35,160 nt of DNA from Glaciecola sp. (GTDB lineage: Bacteria > Pseudomonadota > Gammaproteobacteria > Enterobacterales > Alteromonadaceae): positions 1-35,160 of the forward strand of contig JALRKK010000076.1 of NCBI GenBank assembly GCA_023268935.1. The letters run 5' to 3'. How positions within the stretch are numbered: position 1 is the first letter of the stretch; the number at the start of each line of letters is the position of its first letter. The position numbers and the translations under genes are program-made. The notes below the pieces were generated by a model that ran no database searches, was not told the origin of the DNA, and saw only the letters and a list, made by a program, of their open reading frames with translations. Positions 1 through 8,994 of this stretch are shown one piece after another.

Positions 1-1224
1 GCTCTCTGCAGCTTCACGAACCGCTCTAAGGTTGAGGACTTTAGGCGTTGGTTCGGCATGACCTTGTGGCAAAGAGAGGTCATGAAGTTGCACCATTTTA
101 CCATCAGCCAAAATGACCGCTGATTTTAGTTTGTTTTGCAGTTGTCGAATATTGCCTGGCCAGTCATAACTTACCATTGCTTGCTGCACCTCTTCGCTAA
201 ACCCTTTTACTTTTGACGCAAAATCTTCTGCGTATTGATTGAGGAACGTTTTCGCCAGTAGTAACACATCCTGTTCACGCTCTCTTAGTGGAGGAATATT
301 GATGACCACTTCACCTACGCGATAATACAAATCTTCACGAAATGTTTGGTCTGCAACCATGGTCTGCAAATCTCTATGTGTTGCACATACCACCCGAATA
401 TCAACCGGAATCTCACTGCGTCCCCCCACTCGCTCGATGACTCGCTCTTGCAAAAAACGCAGCATTTTTGCTTGCAGACCAATCGGCATATCGCCAATTT
501 CATCTAAAAATAGTGTACCACCTTGCGCCGTTTCAATTTTGCCTAAGGTGGTTTTATTCGCGCCAGTAAACGCGCCTTTCTCGTATCCAAACAATTCACT
601 TTCTAGTAAATTTTCAGGAATTGATGCACAGTTGATGGCCACGAATGGCTTTTCTGCGCGCGGCGAGGCTTCGTGAATTGAGCGTGCGAACACCTCTTTA
701 CCTGTACCAGACTCCCCTAATAGCAAGGTAGTGATATCCGTTTTGGCAATCTTTTCAGCCCTACGGCATACAGCTTGAATACTCTCACTCACTCCAATAA
801 TACGCCCCATAGCTGGCTTAGCATACTGTAAACGGCGGTTTTCGGTTTCCAAAGCTGACATTTGCTGAGCGCGAGCTACCAACACTTTCATAGTGTCTGA
901 ATCGATGGGTTTCTCATAAAAATCATATGCACCAAGCTCAATAGCTTTAAGTGCATTAGCTTTATCATTGTTGCCAGTCACAACAATGACTTTGGTATGT
1001 GGAGCAAGAGCAATAATTTCTTCGAGGGTTTTAAGCCCTTCTGAAGCATTAGTTGGATCAGGCGGTAAGCCAAGATCTAAAGTCACGACACTAGGTTCAT
1101 GCCGACGAAGAGCCGTAATTGCTGATGCGCGGTCATCAGCAAATGCAAGTTCATAATCTGTCAAACACCATTTAAGCTGTTTTTGTATCCCTAAATCATC
1201 GTCTACAACGAGCACTTTGCTCAT
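1..1224 (-). CDS. prsR: PEP-CTERM system sigma-54-dependent response regulator PrsR (C-terminus cut by window edge)
   Basis: This is an NtrC-type response regulator that activates sigma-54 promoters. In XrtA/PEP-CTERM bacteria it is paired with PrsK to control exopolysaccharide and PEP-CTERM protein genes. The frame is open for 408 codons from ATG at 1224 to base 1. The receiver domain has the acidic pocket DDD at residues 8-10 and the phospho-acceptor D50 (LDLGLPP). It is followed by an AAA+ domain with Walker A GESGTGKE near residue 170, the sigma-54 contact loop GAFTGA near 217, and the late motif SYDWPGNIRQL. The Fis-type DNA-binding helix-turn-helix must lie beyond the left edge, since family members are about 450 residues. 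The start codon overlaps the prsK stop in an ATGA junction, so the two are translationally coupled. The PrsR name rests on the pairing with PrsK; the NtrC family assignment is certain. Confidence 0.88.
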   Translation of the reverse strand, partial: MSKVLVVDDDLGIQKQLKWCLTDYELAFADDRASAITALRRHEPSVVTLDLGLPPDPTNASEGLKTLEEIIALAPHTKVIVVTGNNDKANALKAIELGAYDFYEKPIDSDTMKVLVARAQQMSALETENRRLQYAKPAMGRIIGVSESIQAVCRRAEKIAKTDITTLLLGESGTGKEVFARSIHEASPRAEKPFVAINCASIPENLLESELFGYEKGAFTGANKTTLGKIETAQGGTLFLDEIGDMPIGLQAKMLRFLQERVIERVGGRSEIPVDIRVVCATHRDLQTMVADQTFREDLYYRVGEVVINIPPLREREQDVLLLAKTFLNQYAEDFASKVKGFSEEVQQAMVSYDWPGNIRQLQNKLKSAVILADGKMVQLHDLSLPQGHAEPTPKVLNLRAVREAAES

Positions 1225-3290
1225 ATACTCACTTCCTTGTCTTCAGCTGTTGTACATTTATCGGCACTGATTGCGGGAATATAAAGTGAAAATACAGTGC
1301 CTTTACCCTCTTCACTCATTACGTCAACCCGCCCACCAATATCTTCAACAAAATGTTTGGCATCATACGCACCAATACCCATGCCTGCATTGCCTTTCGT
1401 TGTATCAAACGGTTTGAATAACCTATGCTTGATGAATTCCTCACTCATACCACAACCGGTATCAGTGACCGTAAGCAATATGAGCTTTGGATCCACCGTT
1501 CTAACCTCTATTGCAATCGTTCCCTCGTCTGGAGTTGCTTGTTGTGCATTACTGACAATATGGTACAACACGTTTTGTAACTTATCGCCAGCGCAATTTG
1601 CCTGTAAATCAGTGGTGATAGATAGTGTTGGTGTTGGCTGTAATGTCGCACATAGTTGATGAATAACTGTTTTTAGTAAAGGAGAAAGGTCACAAACTTG
1701 CGCTGAAATTTGCGCTTGAGTGTGTTTTTCAGTGAGCTGCTTGAGCATTTTTTGCATTCTTGCTTGAGTATGCTCAAGAGTTTCGAATGTATCTTCGATA
1801 AATTCAGGATTGTGTTTGTGTTGTGTCGCATTAGCCAGAATCAAATCGACTTGTGCCAAAACATTTTTCAAATCATGGACAACAAATGCAGACATTCGGC
1901 TAAATGCGGCAAACTGAGCATTTTCTGCCACCATGTGAGAGGCTTCGTGGTGCAAAATAAAATTCGAGACTTGTGCCAATATGGCATTTAGATAATCGCG
2001 CAACTCCCAATTGAGTGATCGAAATACACTTTCAACTTGATACATGGCCACCACGCCCCACAATAATGATTCGTGATAAATCGGCATGATAAACTGTAAG
2101 CTAGATTGCTTTGCTTGAACAGGAGTTAATTCGATATTAGGGTAGTTTTCAGGATGAACAGTCAATTCATTCAGGTCAACTATCCAAGGCTTATCTTGAC
2201 AGTATACTGCCACTGCTTTTAAGGCATACCAGTCCATGCTACGCAAATGGATGTCTTCGGATGAGGCGACAGGTAATAACTCGTTATTTTTAAACTTACA
2301 TAAAACGCCTCGATCGTATTCAATTGACTTTAAGCACCCCTGCAAGGCTGTGCCATACACATCATTGAGTTCCTTCTCCCCCACTTCCAAAATATTGGTT
2401 AATGCAATCCAACGTTCTCGATAATCAAACTGGTTAGCAAAGAAGTTTTTGGTAATAAATACTTTTACATGTTGTCTCAAATTAGCGGATGCCAACAAGA
2501 CCCCCAATAAAAATAACGCCACAATTGCTAATACGATTTGGACCGATGCACCCCATGTACCGCCTTGATATTTTATGACGTAACCAACTACTGCCATCAA
2601 AAACAGATACGCGCCAGCTACTAACAACAAAGTTGAGTGCAAGACAATTTCACGCGATACAAATATTTTGATCCCCCAATGCTCCATGCGTCGCATCGCC
2701 AAAAACATAAAAGGTAAAAACAAGGTATAGACATACCCTTTCGCCGCAATAAAGTGATCGCCGAGATGGTTCACCATACTGGCATTTGCATACGTCACAA
2801 ACTCCAATACATTGATCATACCTAGAAATATGACTAACGGCTTGAACGCCCACCTTTGCTCACCCGCTTGACGAAACAAAAGCTCTAGTTGCAATAAAAT
2901 CGTCAGCGCGCTAACCGTAAGTGCCAAAAAAATCCATTCCGTCAAACTTGGGTTAGCAATACTCAATAAAATACAAAAAACAGGGGCAATAATGGCAAGG
3001 ACAGTGGAGCGTTGCGCAAATACTTGCCAGACTTTATCAGCTTGATTATGCAACGCAGCACTCAGCAACATGATCCAGCCGAGTTGCTTTAAGCTATCAA
3101 ATAGAAGGTATTGTTGTAGAGTACTTTGAGGCACGACCCATGTTATATGTTGCAATGCCCACAAAGCAGTCAGAAGATAGGCTAATGCCAGAAAAAACTT
3201 TACACGAGAGGGATTTGTCACTGTAAGTAGCAACAAAAAAAGCGAAACAAAACCTACAGCCGTTAAGCTAAATCCGATATTTCCAAACAT
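1221..3290 (-). CDS. prsK: PEP-CTERM system sensor histidine kinase PrsK
   Basis: This 689-residue membrane histidine kinase is the sensor partner of PrsR. Residues 1-275 form about eight hydrophobic segments, the characteristic integral-membrane sensor region of PrsK. A GAF-like cytoplasmic region follows (about 300-440). The phospho-acceptor H472 sits in FVVHDLKN. The ATP-binding domain has an N box (NVLYHIVSNAQQA), a G1 box (DTGCGM, D610) and a G2 region (GMGIGAYDAKHF). AAGGA lies eight bases before ATG. The gene starts 22 bases after the ketosynthase stop and overlaps prsR by four bases, so all three are probably co-transcribed. No periplasmic ligand domain is visible, so the signal is probably membrane-associated or cytoplasmic (inference). 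Confidence 0.9.
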   Translation of the reverse strand: MFGNIGFSLTAVGFVSLFLLLLTVTNPSRVKFFLALAYLLTALWALQHITWVVPQSTLQQYLLFDSLKQLGWIMLLSAALHNQADKVWQVFAQRSTVLAIIAPVFCILLSIANPSLTEWIFLALTVSALTILLQLELLFRQAGEQRWAFKPLVIFLGMINVLEFVTYANASMVNHLGDHFIAAKGYVYTLFLPFMFLAMRRMEHWGIKIFVSREIVLHSTLLLVAGAYLFLMAVVGYVIKYQGGTWGASVQIVLAIVALFLLGVLLASANLRQHVKVFITKNFFANQFDYRERWIALTNILEVGEKELNDVYGTALQGCLKSIEYDRGVLCKFKNNELLPVASSEDIHLRSMDWYALKAVAVYCQDKPWIVDLNELTVHPENYPNIELTPVQAKQSSLQFIMPIYHESLLWGVVAMYQVESVFRSLNWELRDYLNAILAQVSNFILHHEASHMVAENAQFAAFSRMSAFVVHDLKNVLAQVDLILANATQHKHNPEFIEDTFETLEHTQARMQKMLKQLTEKHTQAQISAQVCDLSPLLKTVIHQLCATLQPTPTLSITTDLQANCAGDKLQNVLYHIVSNAQQATPDEGTIAIEVRTVDPKLILLTVTDTGCGMSEEFIKHRLFKPFDTTKGNAGMGIGAYDAKHFVEDIGGRVDVMSEEGKGTVFSLYIPAISADKCTTAEDKEVSI

Positions 3291-3312
3291 TATTGCATCC
3301 TTGCATGGTTAT

Positions 3313-4437
3313 TTATTCCTTTTGTAACACCAAACTCCCTATGGAGTATCCCGCACCAAACGAACAGAGTAAACTGTACTCTTGCGAAAGCAAGGAGGCT
3401 TGGTGCAAGTGAAATGCGATAATTGAACCAGCCGAGGCTGTATTGGCATAAGTGTCTAGTACAATCGGGGCCTCATCTTTAGCCGCTTCTCTACCAAGTA
3501 ATTTTTTAATGATTAGCGTATTCATATTGATGTTTGCTTGATGCAAAAACCATTTTTTAACGTCGTTTGGCACTAATTGGTGTACGCCTAAATGCGACTC
3601 AATATGCGCAGCTGCCATTGGGCAGACCTCTTTGAACACCTTTCTACCTTCTTGGTGAAATAACATATCGGCAGCAAATGGCGCTAAATCAGTCGCGTGA
3701 TTTAGGTAACTAAAATTAGAACGAATGTTATTCGAATATTGAGTGACGGCTTTGGTGCTCAAAATCTTATGAACATGCGCTGAGCTAGCGGTTTCTGCTC
3801 TCTCAATAACCATAGCGGTTGCAACATCACCAAAAATAAAATGACTATCCCGATCCTTATAATTAACCTGTGGTGAGACCAATTCTGGATTGATCACTAA
3901 CACGGAATTCGCCGTACCCGCTTTGACCATCTCAAATGCACGATGCACTCCAAACGTCGCGGCAGAACATGCTACTAACATATCAAAAGCAAAACCCTGA
4001 ACACCAAGCGCATGTTGAATCTCTATTGCAATCGCAGGATAAGCTCGCTGAGTGTAAGCACAAGACACAATGATGCAATCGATGTCATTGGCGGACTTAT
4101 TGGCATTTGCCAGAGCGTCTCGAGCTGCTGCAAGTCCTATCTCAGCTTGATGTGATAATTCGTCATCTGCCCGAGGCGTAATCTTTGGGCGCATTCTATC
4201 AATATCGAGCGCGCCCTCTTTCTGATATATATAACGAGAGCGAATGCCACTAGCTTTGTGAATAAAATCGGCACTTGAATATGGCAATGCCACGACGGTA
4301 CCCGCTTCAATTGCCTCGGCGTTTTGTTGATTGAAATGTGCTGCATACCGATTATAGCTATCAACGAGTTCTTCATTACTAATTGAATGCTCAGGGGTAA
4401 AAAGTCCAGAACCACTTACAACTACTTTTTGTTCCAT
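3313..4437 (-). CDS. Beta-ketoacyl-ACP synthase III (FabH-like) family protein
   Basis: This is a thiolase-fold condensing enzyme of 374 residues. KAS III enzymes start acyl-chain synthesis by condensing an acyl-CoA with malonyl-ACP. The Cys-His-Asn triad is visible as C157 (LVACSAATFG), H299 (WFLHQAN) and N332 (YANTASAGS), so the protein should be catalytically competent. The C-terminal GAGYSIGSLVL resembles the FabH glycine-rich end. It is longer than housekeeping FabH (about 317 residues), with an N-terminal stretch around residues 30-90 that looks inserted. No acyl carrier protein, fabD or fabG is adjacent, so it is probably not the main FabH. The gene lies immediately upstream of prsK-prsR on the same strand. 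A specialised lipid or signalling role under that pathway is an inference. Confidence 0.85.
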   Translation of the reverse strand: MEQKVVVSGSGLFTPEHSISNEELVDSYNRYAAHFNQQNAEAIEAGTVVALPYSSADFIHKASGIRSRYIYQKEGALDIDRMRPKITPRADDELSHQAEIGLAAARDALANANKSANDIDCIIVSCAYTQRAYPAIAIEIQHALGVQGFAFDMLVACSAATFGVHRAFEMVKAGTANSVLVINPELVSPQVNYKDRDSHFIFGDVATAMVIERAETASSAHVHKILSTKAVTQYSNNIRSNFSYLNHATDLAPFAADMLFHQEGRKVFKEVCPMAAAHIESHLGVHQLVPNDVKKWFLHQANINMNTLIIKKLLGREAAKDEAPIVLDTYANTASAGSIIAFHLHQASLLSQEYSLLCSFGAGYSIGSLVLQKE

Positions 4438-4540
4438 AATTAACTAAACTTATTTTTTATTTAAGATTAACTGGAAACTGAAAGGATGCCAAATAATTAT
4501 TATTGATTGGGCCAGAATATGGAAATTTTATGAGATGACG

Positions 4541-4565
4541 AAAAAGGAACGATTTCCATTGTTCC
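4541..4565 (-). terminator. Candidate intrinsic terminator after the GAF-like gene
   Basis: Read on the minus strand, a perfect five-base stem GGAAC/GTTCC with a ten-base loop (4565-4546) is followed directly by TTTTT (4545-4541). It lies just after the stop of the GAF-like gene and about 100 bases before the ketosynthase start, so it would separate the oxyR side from the ketosynthase-prsK-prsR unit. The stem is short, so termination may be partial. Confidence 0.5.
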
Positions 4566-4575
4566 ATCATACAAA

Positions 4576-5091
4576 TCAAGAATGCATTTGCAAGAACCGA
4601 GTAGTGATTTGTTGCTGCGCATGCATTAAGATCGTTAATTGAAGCGCCCGATGCAATAATGAAAACGTTTTTCGCTCTAATGCCGATAACGAACAATGCT
4701 TATTATTAATCACAAATAAACACCCAATGCAATGATCATCTTGGCTGCGAATTGGGATCCCGTGATAGTAGTAAATTTGCTGATAGAATTTGTCTTCTTT
4801 GGGGTCTCCTTGACGACAGCCAAACGGCATCATAATCTCATTAATTCTATTCTGTTTAATCGTTTGTTGAGTATAAAATTGACTTGGTTCAACTTTTGAC
4901 AAAGCTTCATCAGAGGCAACGACCATTCTTAACTTCTCGTGTTGCAATAGCACTACTCCAGCACCAGATACTCTAAGGAGTTCCATCGCTTCATCGACAG
5001 ATAATTGTAAAGCACTCAGAAGTGTAGGTTCTATCGTCACCTCAAAGGTTTGTTGCTTCTTTTGCGATTGGAGTAGTTTATGTGAAATCAT
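4576..5091 (-). CDS. Small GAF-domain-like protein
   Basis: I do not recognise a named family. The 171-residue protein has the general shape of a stand-alone GAF sensor domain. An N-terminal helix (LLSALQLSVDEAMELLRV) leads to strands (GAGVVLLQHEKLRMVVAS), and a middle segment runs into YYHGIPIRSQDDHCIGCLFV. That stretch matches the typical GAF strand pair in which a polar turn precedes an IGxLxV core strand. A final helix follows. Three cysteines (in FGCRQGD and HCIGCLF) could be redox-sensitive, which would fit the neighbouring oxyR, but this is speculative. I chose ATG at 5091 because GAGAAG lies three bases upstream. The longer in-frame extension would overlap oxyR and is low-complexity. 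It lies 64 bases after oxyR on the same strand. Confidence 0.6.
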   Translation of the reverse strand: MISHKLLQSQKKQQTFEVTIEPTLLSALQLSVDEAMELLRVSGAGVVLLQHEKLRMVVASDEALSKVEPSQFYTQQTIKQNRINEIMMPFGCRQGDPKEDKFYQQIYYYHGIPIRSQDDHCIGCLFVINNKHCSLSALERKTFSLLHRALQLTILMHAQQQITTRFLQMHS

Positions 5092-5155
5092 AGTCTTCTC
5101 AAAATATATGTTTAAATATAAATGAAAAGGACAAAAATTATTATTAGCTAAAAGT

Positions 5156-6079
5156 TTAAAATTGTTGGCTATTTGACAATAATGGAATGGGCATGACCTC
5201 TGCAAATAACGAAGCCAATGACGAAAACATTTCAGAGCGCTGAGAAGTATTACGCCAAACCAAAGCTATTTCACGATATGCTTCATCGCCTGCAGAAACA
5301 GCACTTAGCTGGGTATTGTCCAAAATACCTTTGCGCTTAGCTAATTCCGGTATAAATGTGAAGCCATTTTGGTGTTGAGCCAGCTGGAGTAAGGTCAAAA
5401 TATTACTGGCAGCAAGGTGACTGACTTGTTCTTGATAGGCAATTTGACACGCGGATACCGCATGCTCAGTCATGCAGTGTTCTGCATGCAACAAAAAGAC
5501 GCTTTCGCGAGGTAAGCTGGCAAAGTCAATCGGTTTTGGTAAGTGAGCAATAGATTCCTGACGTCCAACCAAGAAAAATGGGTCGTGTCCCAAGACTCGA
5601 TGGCGACAGTTTGGTATTGGATAAGGTAAAGCGAGGATTACAGCATCCATTTTACCATCGCTGAGCTGTTGCACTAGACTTGCAGAAGTATCCTCGCTCA
5701 ATGCCAAGCTCATCTGAGGATAAGTTTGTTCTGCGAGGGTCAATATATCAGTAAAAATAAATGGCGCTATGGTAGGTATTACACCAATAGAAACCGTAGA
5801 CTGTTGCCATTGACCTCCAGTATTAGCATAAGCTGAAACTTCTTCCGCATGAGACAAGAGTTGTTTGGCTTGAGCAACTAAGTTTTCGCCGAACCGCGTG
5901 AACACAAACTGCTTATTATCACGTTCGAGTATTTGCGACGCACATTGCTCTTCCAAGTTTTGTATGGCCGCAGATAATGTGGATTGCCCTATAAAACAGC
6001 GTTTGGCCGCTCGATGAAAATGTTGTTCTTCATGCAAAACGACCAAATAATGCAGATGTTTCAGGTTCGGCCATTTCAT
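5156..6079 (-). CDS. oxyR: Hydrogen peroxide-responsive LysR-type regulator OxyR
   Basis: OxyR senses peroxide by disulfide formation and activates catalase, peroxiredoxin and related genes. The 307-residue protein opens with MKWPNLKHLHYLVVLHEEQH and a LysR winged helix (residues 1-60). The effector domain contains HCMTEHAVSAC, with C202 and C211 separated by nine positions. That is the spacing of the redox pair C199/C208 of E. coli OxyR, so peroxide sensing is expected to work. ATG at 6079 is preferred: GAGGA precedes it and the protein then starts as OxyR proteins do, while the upstream in-frame start would overlap the pit gene. It begins 14 bases after the pit stop, so co-transcription with the phosphate transporter is likely. 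No katG or ahpC lies in the window. Confidence 0.93.
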   Translation of the reverse strand: MKWPNLKHLHYLVVLHEEQHFHRAAKRCFIGQSTLSAAIQNLEEQCASQILERDNKQFVFTRFGENLVAQAKQLLSHAEEVSAYANTGGQWQQSTVSIGVIPTIAPFIFTDILTLAEQTYPQMSLALSEDTSASLVQQLSDGKMDAVILALPYPIPNCRHRVLGHDPFFLVGRQESIAHLPKPIDFASLPRESVFLLHAEHCMTEHAVSACQIAYQEQVSHLAASNILTLLQLAQHQNGFTFIPELAKRKGILDNTQLSAVSAGDEAYREIALVWRNTSQRSEMFSSLASLFAEVMPIPLLSNSQQF

Positions 6080-6093
6080 CGTCCAGTCCTCAG

Positions 6094-7362
6094 TTATACA
6101 CCAAACAACCACTTAAGAATAAAGAAAAACACAATCGATAGTACAGCACCAGTAGGTAATGTTACCACCCAAGAAATCGCAATCTTCTTAAATGTTCCTA
6201 AATCAAGAGCCGCTATCCCCCTTGCTAAACCGACGCCAACAACGGCCCCGACAAGTGTTTGCGTGGTCGATATCGGCAAACCCGTTCCCGATGCAACGAC
6301 GACGGTTGTTGCGGCTGCTAATTCTGCAGCAAAACCTTTAGACGGAGTGAGATGGGTAATATTCGAACCTATCGTCTTGATGACACGATGCCCAAAAAGT
6401 GCAAGCCCTGCAACAATACCAATGCCACCAAGGGGTAATACCCACCATTCAAGAGGTGCACTAGCATTAATTTGCCCACCTGAATTGACTACACTGATGA
6501 CTGCAGCCAATGGTCCAATCGCATTTGCAACATCATTTGAGCCATGTGCAAATGCCATACAACAAGCGGTTAAGATCATTAAGATCGCAAAGATTTTTTC
6601 GATTGCTCGATTTTGTTCTTCGCTTGAGGCGTTTTCCCTGAAACGAATACGAGATATTGCGTATTTCCCAATGATAGCCACACCTATTCCTATAACCACT
6701 GCCATAGTGTAACCAGTAACGGTATCCAGCCCTAAACCAACGTGCTTCAGCCCTTTTTTAATGGTAACCAACGACATCATAAAGCCGGCTAACGCCATGT
6801 AAATTGGGACAAATCGCTTTGCCGCAGCGATTGGGTCCGCCGCCTCAAAAATAATACGTTTGGCACTAATATAAAGTAAATAAGCAATAACACCTGAAAT
6901 AGCTGGCGTGATAACCCAGCTCCCAACAATACCACCTACTTTTCCCCATGCAACAGCGTCTGCACTGACCCCAACGGCAGTAAAGCCAATAATAGCACCA
7001 ATAATAGAATGGGTCGTCGAAACCGGCCAGCCATAATACGACGCGACGGCCAACCAAATACCCGCAGATAAGAGAGCAGAGATCATGCCTAATACAAGGT
7101 AGTGTGGTATGTCGACGAAATAGGCCGTATCAATGATGCCTTTGCGGATAGTGGAGGTGACTTCTCCACCAGCTAGATAGGCACCTGCAAATTCAAACAC
7201 CATAGCAATGAGTACGGCTTGTTTTAGAGTCAAAGCTTTTGAGCCTACCGATGTGCCCATGGCATTGGCAACGTCGTTTGCCCCTATGCCCCAAGCCATG
7301 ATAAAGCCCACGCCAGCAGCTAGTAAGATGAGTAATAAACCATAGGTTTCTAAAATTGTCAC
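6094..7362 (-). CDS. PiT-family inorganic phosphate transporter
   Basis: This low-affinity phosphate permease of the inner membrane has 422 residues and roughly ten or more hydrophobic segments. The family's inverted duplication is clear: GANDVANAMGTS (27-38) is mirrored by GSNDVANAIGPL (274-285), and VSTTH (114-118) by ISTTQ (364-368). These are the phosphate/cation-binding signature motifs of the PHO4/PiT family. The start is GTG at 7362, with AAAGG about ten bases upstream; no ATG gives a full first helix. The DUF47 PhoU-like partner found beside many PiT genes is absent, but true phoU is the next gene upstream. Sequence alone does not show whether the coupling ion is proton or sodium. Confidence 0.93.
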   Translation of the reverse strand: MTILETYGLLLILLAAGVGFIMAWGIGANDVANAMGTSVGSKALTLKQAVLIAMVFEFAGAYLAGGEVTSTIRKGIIDTAYFVDIPHYLVLGMISALLSAGIWLAVASYYGWPVSTTHSIIGAIIGFTAVGVSADAVAWGKVGGIVGSWVITPAISGVIAYLLYISAKRIIFEAADPIAAAKRFVPIYMALAGFMMSLVTIKKGLKHVGLGLDTVTGYTMAVVIGIGVAIIGKYAISRIRFRENASSEEQNRAIEKIFAILMILTACCMAFAHGSNDVANAIGPLAAVISVVNSGGQINASAPLEWWVLPLGGIGIVAGLALFGHRVIKTIGSNITHLTPSKGFAAELAAATTVVVASGTGLPISTTQTLVGAVVGVGLARGIAALDLGTFKKIAISWVVTLPTGAVLSIVFFFILKWLFGV

Positions 7363-7424
7363 AGCTCAGCCTTTCGTCGGGACAAGTCAGGTAAAGTGCG
7401 GATGATACACAAAAATTTTACTCT

Positions 7425-7430
7425 ATTATA
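7425..7430 (-). promoter_or_regulatory. Candidate -10 element of the pit promoter
   Basis: In the 98-base phoU-pit gap the minus strand carries a perfect TATAAT. The gap is AT-rich and large compared with the overlaps inside pst-phoU, which suggests that pit(-oxyR) has its own promoter. The -35 match is poor (CTTAAG-like), and no Pho box is visible. Confidence 0.4.
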
Positions 7431-7460
7431 GTTTATGTACGAAAAACTTAAGTTAAACTT

Positions 7461-8195
7461 TTATGACTTAATCAGTGCTTGGATTTTTTTCTGAATTTTT
7501 TTGCCACTATTGTGCCGCAAATCTTTTCCACCAGCTAAATAAACTAAGTATTCACAAAGGTTTACACACCGGTCAGCAATGCGTTCAAAAGAGCGAATGA
7601 GCGTATTAACATCGAGCCAATAATGAATATGCTGGACATTTTGTTGTATTTCTTGCTCAAGTTGTAAGCGCAGCTCGTTGTATTTTTCATCGACCAAACG
7701 CTCTAGAGCAAATATATTCATGGTGGTTTTGAGATCTTGCCTAGCAAACGCATTAAATGTATCACGTAGAATAGTCTGCACATCTTGCGCCATATGAGTG
7801 ATGCCTAACTTAAGCTCGTCGCTGTAAACAAATTCGGTTGAATTAACAAATTGGGCTATTTTTTCTATTTCATCCCCCATTCTTTCCAATTCTATTACCA
7901 TTTTTGAGACCGTCATCACTAATCTCAAATCACTCGCGGTCGGGTTTCTGATAGCCAAGATACGCAAACATTCACTATCGATTTCAACTTCCATTGCGTT
8001 AATTTTAACGTCATTTAAGATGACTTTTTCGGCGAGTTTAATATCGTGCTGCAACAATGCCTCTAAGGCATCTTGGTATTGCACCTCAATTTCGCCTCCC
8101 ATGACCAGCACAGCATTGCGCAAATCCTCAAGTTCACGATTAAACGTTCGCGATATGTGTGAATTAAAACGCGTATTATTTGAAAAATTAGCCAT
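7461..8195 (-). CDS. phoU: Phosphate signalling complex regulator PhoU
   Basis: PhoU restrains the PhoR/PhoB response when phosphate is ample by linking the Pst transporter to PhoR. The 244-residue helical protein shows two PhoU repeats. The first is around residues 20-105 ([16 protein letters not shown], then [14 protein letters not shown]) and the second around 115-210 ([24 protein letters not shown]). The paired E/D-R motifs ERMGDE and ERIADR are the metal-binding signatures of PhoU. ATG at 8195 lies inside the end of pstB (eight-base overlap), which fits translational coupling. A longer in-frame start would run well into pstB and is rejected. It is the last gene of the pst operon. Confidence 0.95.
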   Translation of the reverse strand: MANFSNNTRFNSHISRTFNRELEDLRNAVLVMGGEIEVQYQDALEALLQHDIKLAEKVILNDVKINAMEVEIDSECLRILAIRNPTASDLRLVMTVSKMVIELERMGDEIEKIAQFVNSTEFVYSDELKLGITHMAQDVQTILRDTFNAFARQDLKTTMNIFALERLVDEKYNELRLQLEQEIQQNVQHIHYWLDVNTLIRSFERIADRCVNLCEYLVYLAGGKDLRHNSGKKIQKKIQALIKS

Positions 8196-8994
8196 AGCGC
8201 CCCGTAATATAATCTTCCGTTTGCTTGTGTTTAGGCTGGGTAAAAAGCTTATCTGAATCTGCGTATTCAACCAACTCCCCCTGATGGAAAAACGCAGTGT
8301 AATCAGATAACCGAGCAGCTTGCTGCATATTATGCGTAATCATGACAATAGTGGTATTTTTTTTAAGGGTTTGCATCAATTCTTCAATATGTAAGGTAGC
8401 GAGAGGATCTAATGCTGAAGTGGGTTCATCTAACAATAAAATCTTTGGTTTTAATGCCAATGCACGCGCAATCATGAGCCTTTGTTGTTGACCACCTGAC
8501 AAAATAGACGCTGAGGCAAATAACTGATCCTTAACCTCATCCCACAATACTGCATTTTTTAACGCTCTCTCTACGGCTTCATCAAGTTGACGTCGAGGAA
8601 TTTGTTTTTGCAAGCGCAAACCAAATGCAACATTATCATAGATAGACATTGGGAATGGATTCGGCGCCTGGAACACCATACCTACCTGAGTTCTCAGTTT
8701 GGCAACATTGATTTTTTTGCTGTGTATATTTTGCCCATCAATAGTAATGCTTCCGGTGCAACGGTGGTTTTTGTTCAAATCATTCATGCGATTCATACTA
8801 CTGATCAAAGTCGTTTTTCCGCATCCACTTTGCCCGATAAAACTGGTAATACGATGCTTAGGGATCACCATGGAGATATCCCGCAAAACGCTTTTCTTGC
8901 CAAAGTAAACCGACAAGTCGCTTATTTCGACAGAGATATCTTCCGCGGTTAGCTTTTTGAGAGCAGGTTTCGTACTTTTAAACAACTTAACCAT
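8188..8994 (-). CDS. pstB: Phosphate ABC transporter ATP-binding protein PstB
   Basis: This ATPase powers PstCA. All ABC motifs are intact in 268 residues: Walker [10 protein letters not shown] (54-62), Q-loop [15 protein letters not shown], signature LSGGQQQR (165-172), Walker [13 protein letters not shown] (about 185-196) and the switch histidine in MITHNMQQA. The [11 protein letters not shown] stretch is typical of PstB rather than other ABC ATPases. An N-terminal extension of about 20 charged residues precedes the fold. The ATG follows the pstA stop with no gap (TAA then ATG), and phoU overlaps its 3' end. Confidence 0.97.
   Translation of the reverse strand: MVKLFKSTKPALKKLTAEDISVEISDLSVYFGKKSVLRDISMVIPKHRITSFIGQSGCGKTTLISSMNRMNDLNKNHRCTGSITIDGQNIHSKKINVAKLRTQVGMVFQAPNPFPMSIYDNVAFGLRLQKQIPRRQLDEAVERALKNAVLWDEVKDQLFASASILSGGQQQRLMIARALALKPKILLLDEPTSALDPLATLHIEELMQTLKKNTTIVMITHNMQQAARLSDYTAFFHQGELVEYADSDKLFTQPKHKQTEDYITGRYG

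Noticed and set aside
4518-4560. Inverted repeat ATGGAAAT/ATTTCCAT
   Set aside because: The arms are over 25 bases apart and the second overlaps the loop of the better-supported terminator hairpin.
4457-4696. 79-codon frame on the minus strand after the GAF-like gene
   Set aside because: It overlaps the end of the better-supported GAF-like gene, has no ribosome site and contains the candidate terminator.
5984-6712. 242-codon open frame on the plus strand
   Set aside because: It is antisense to oxyR and the PiT gene, both recognised with intact motifs; the frame is a mirror effect of the PiT repeats.
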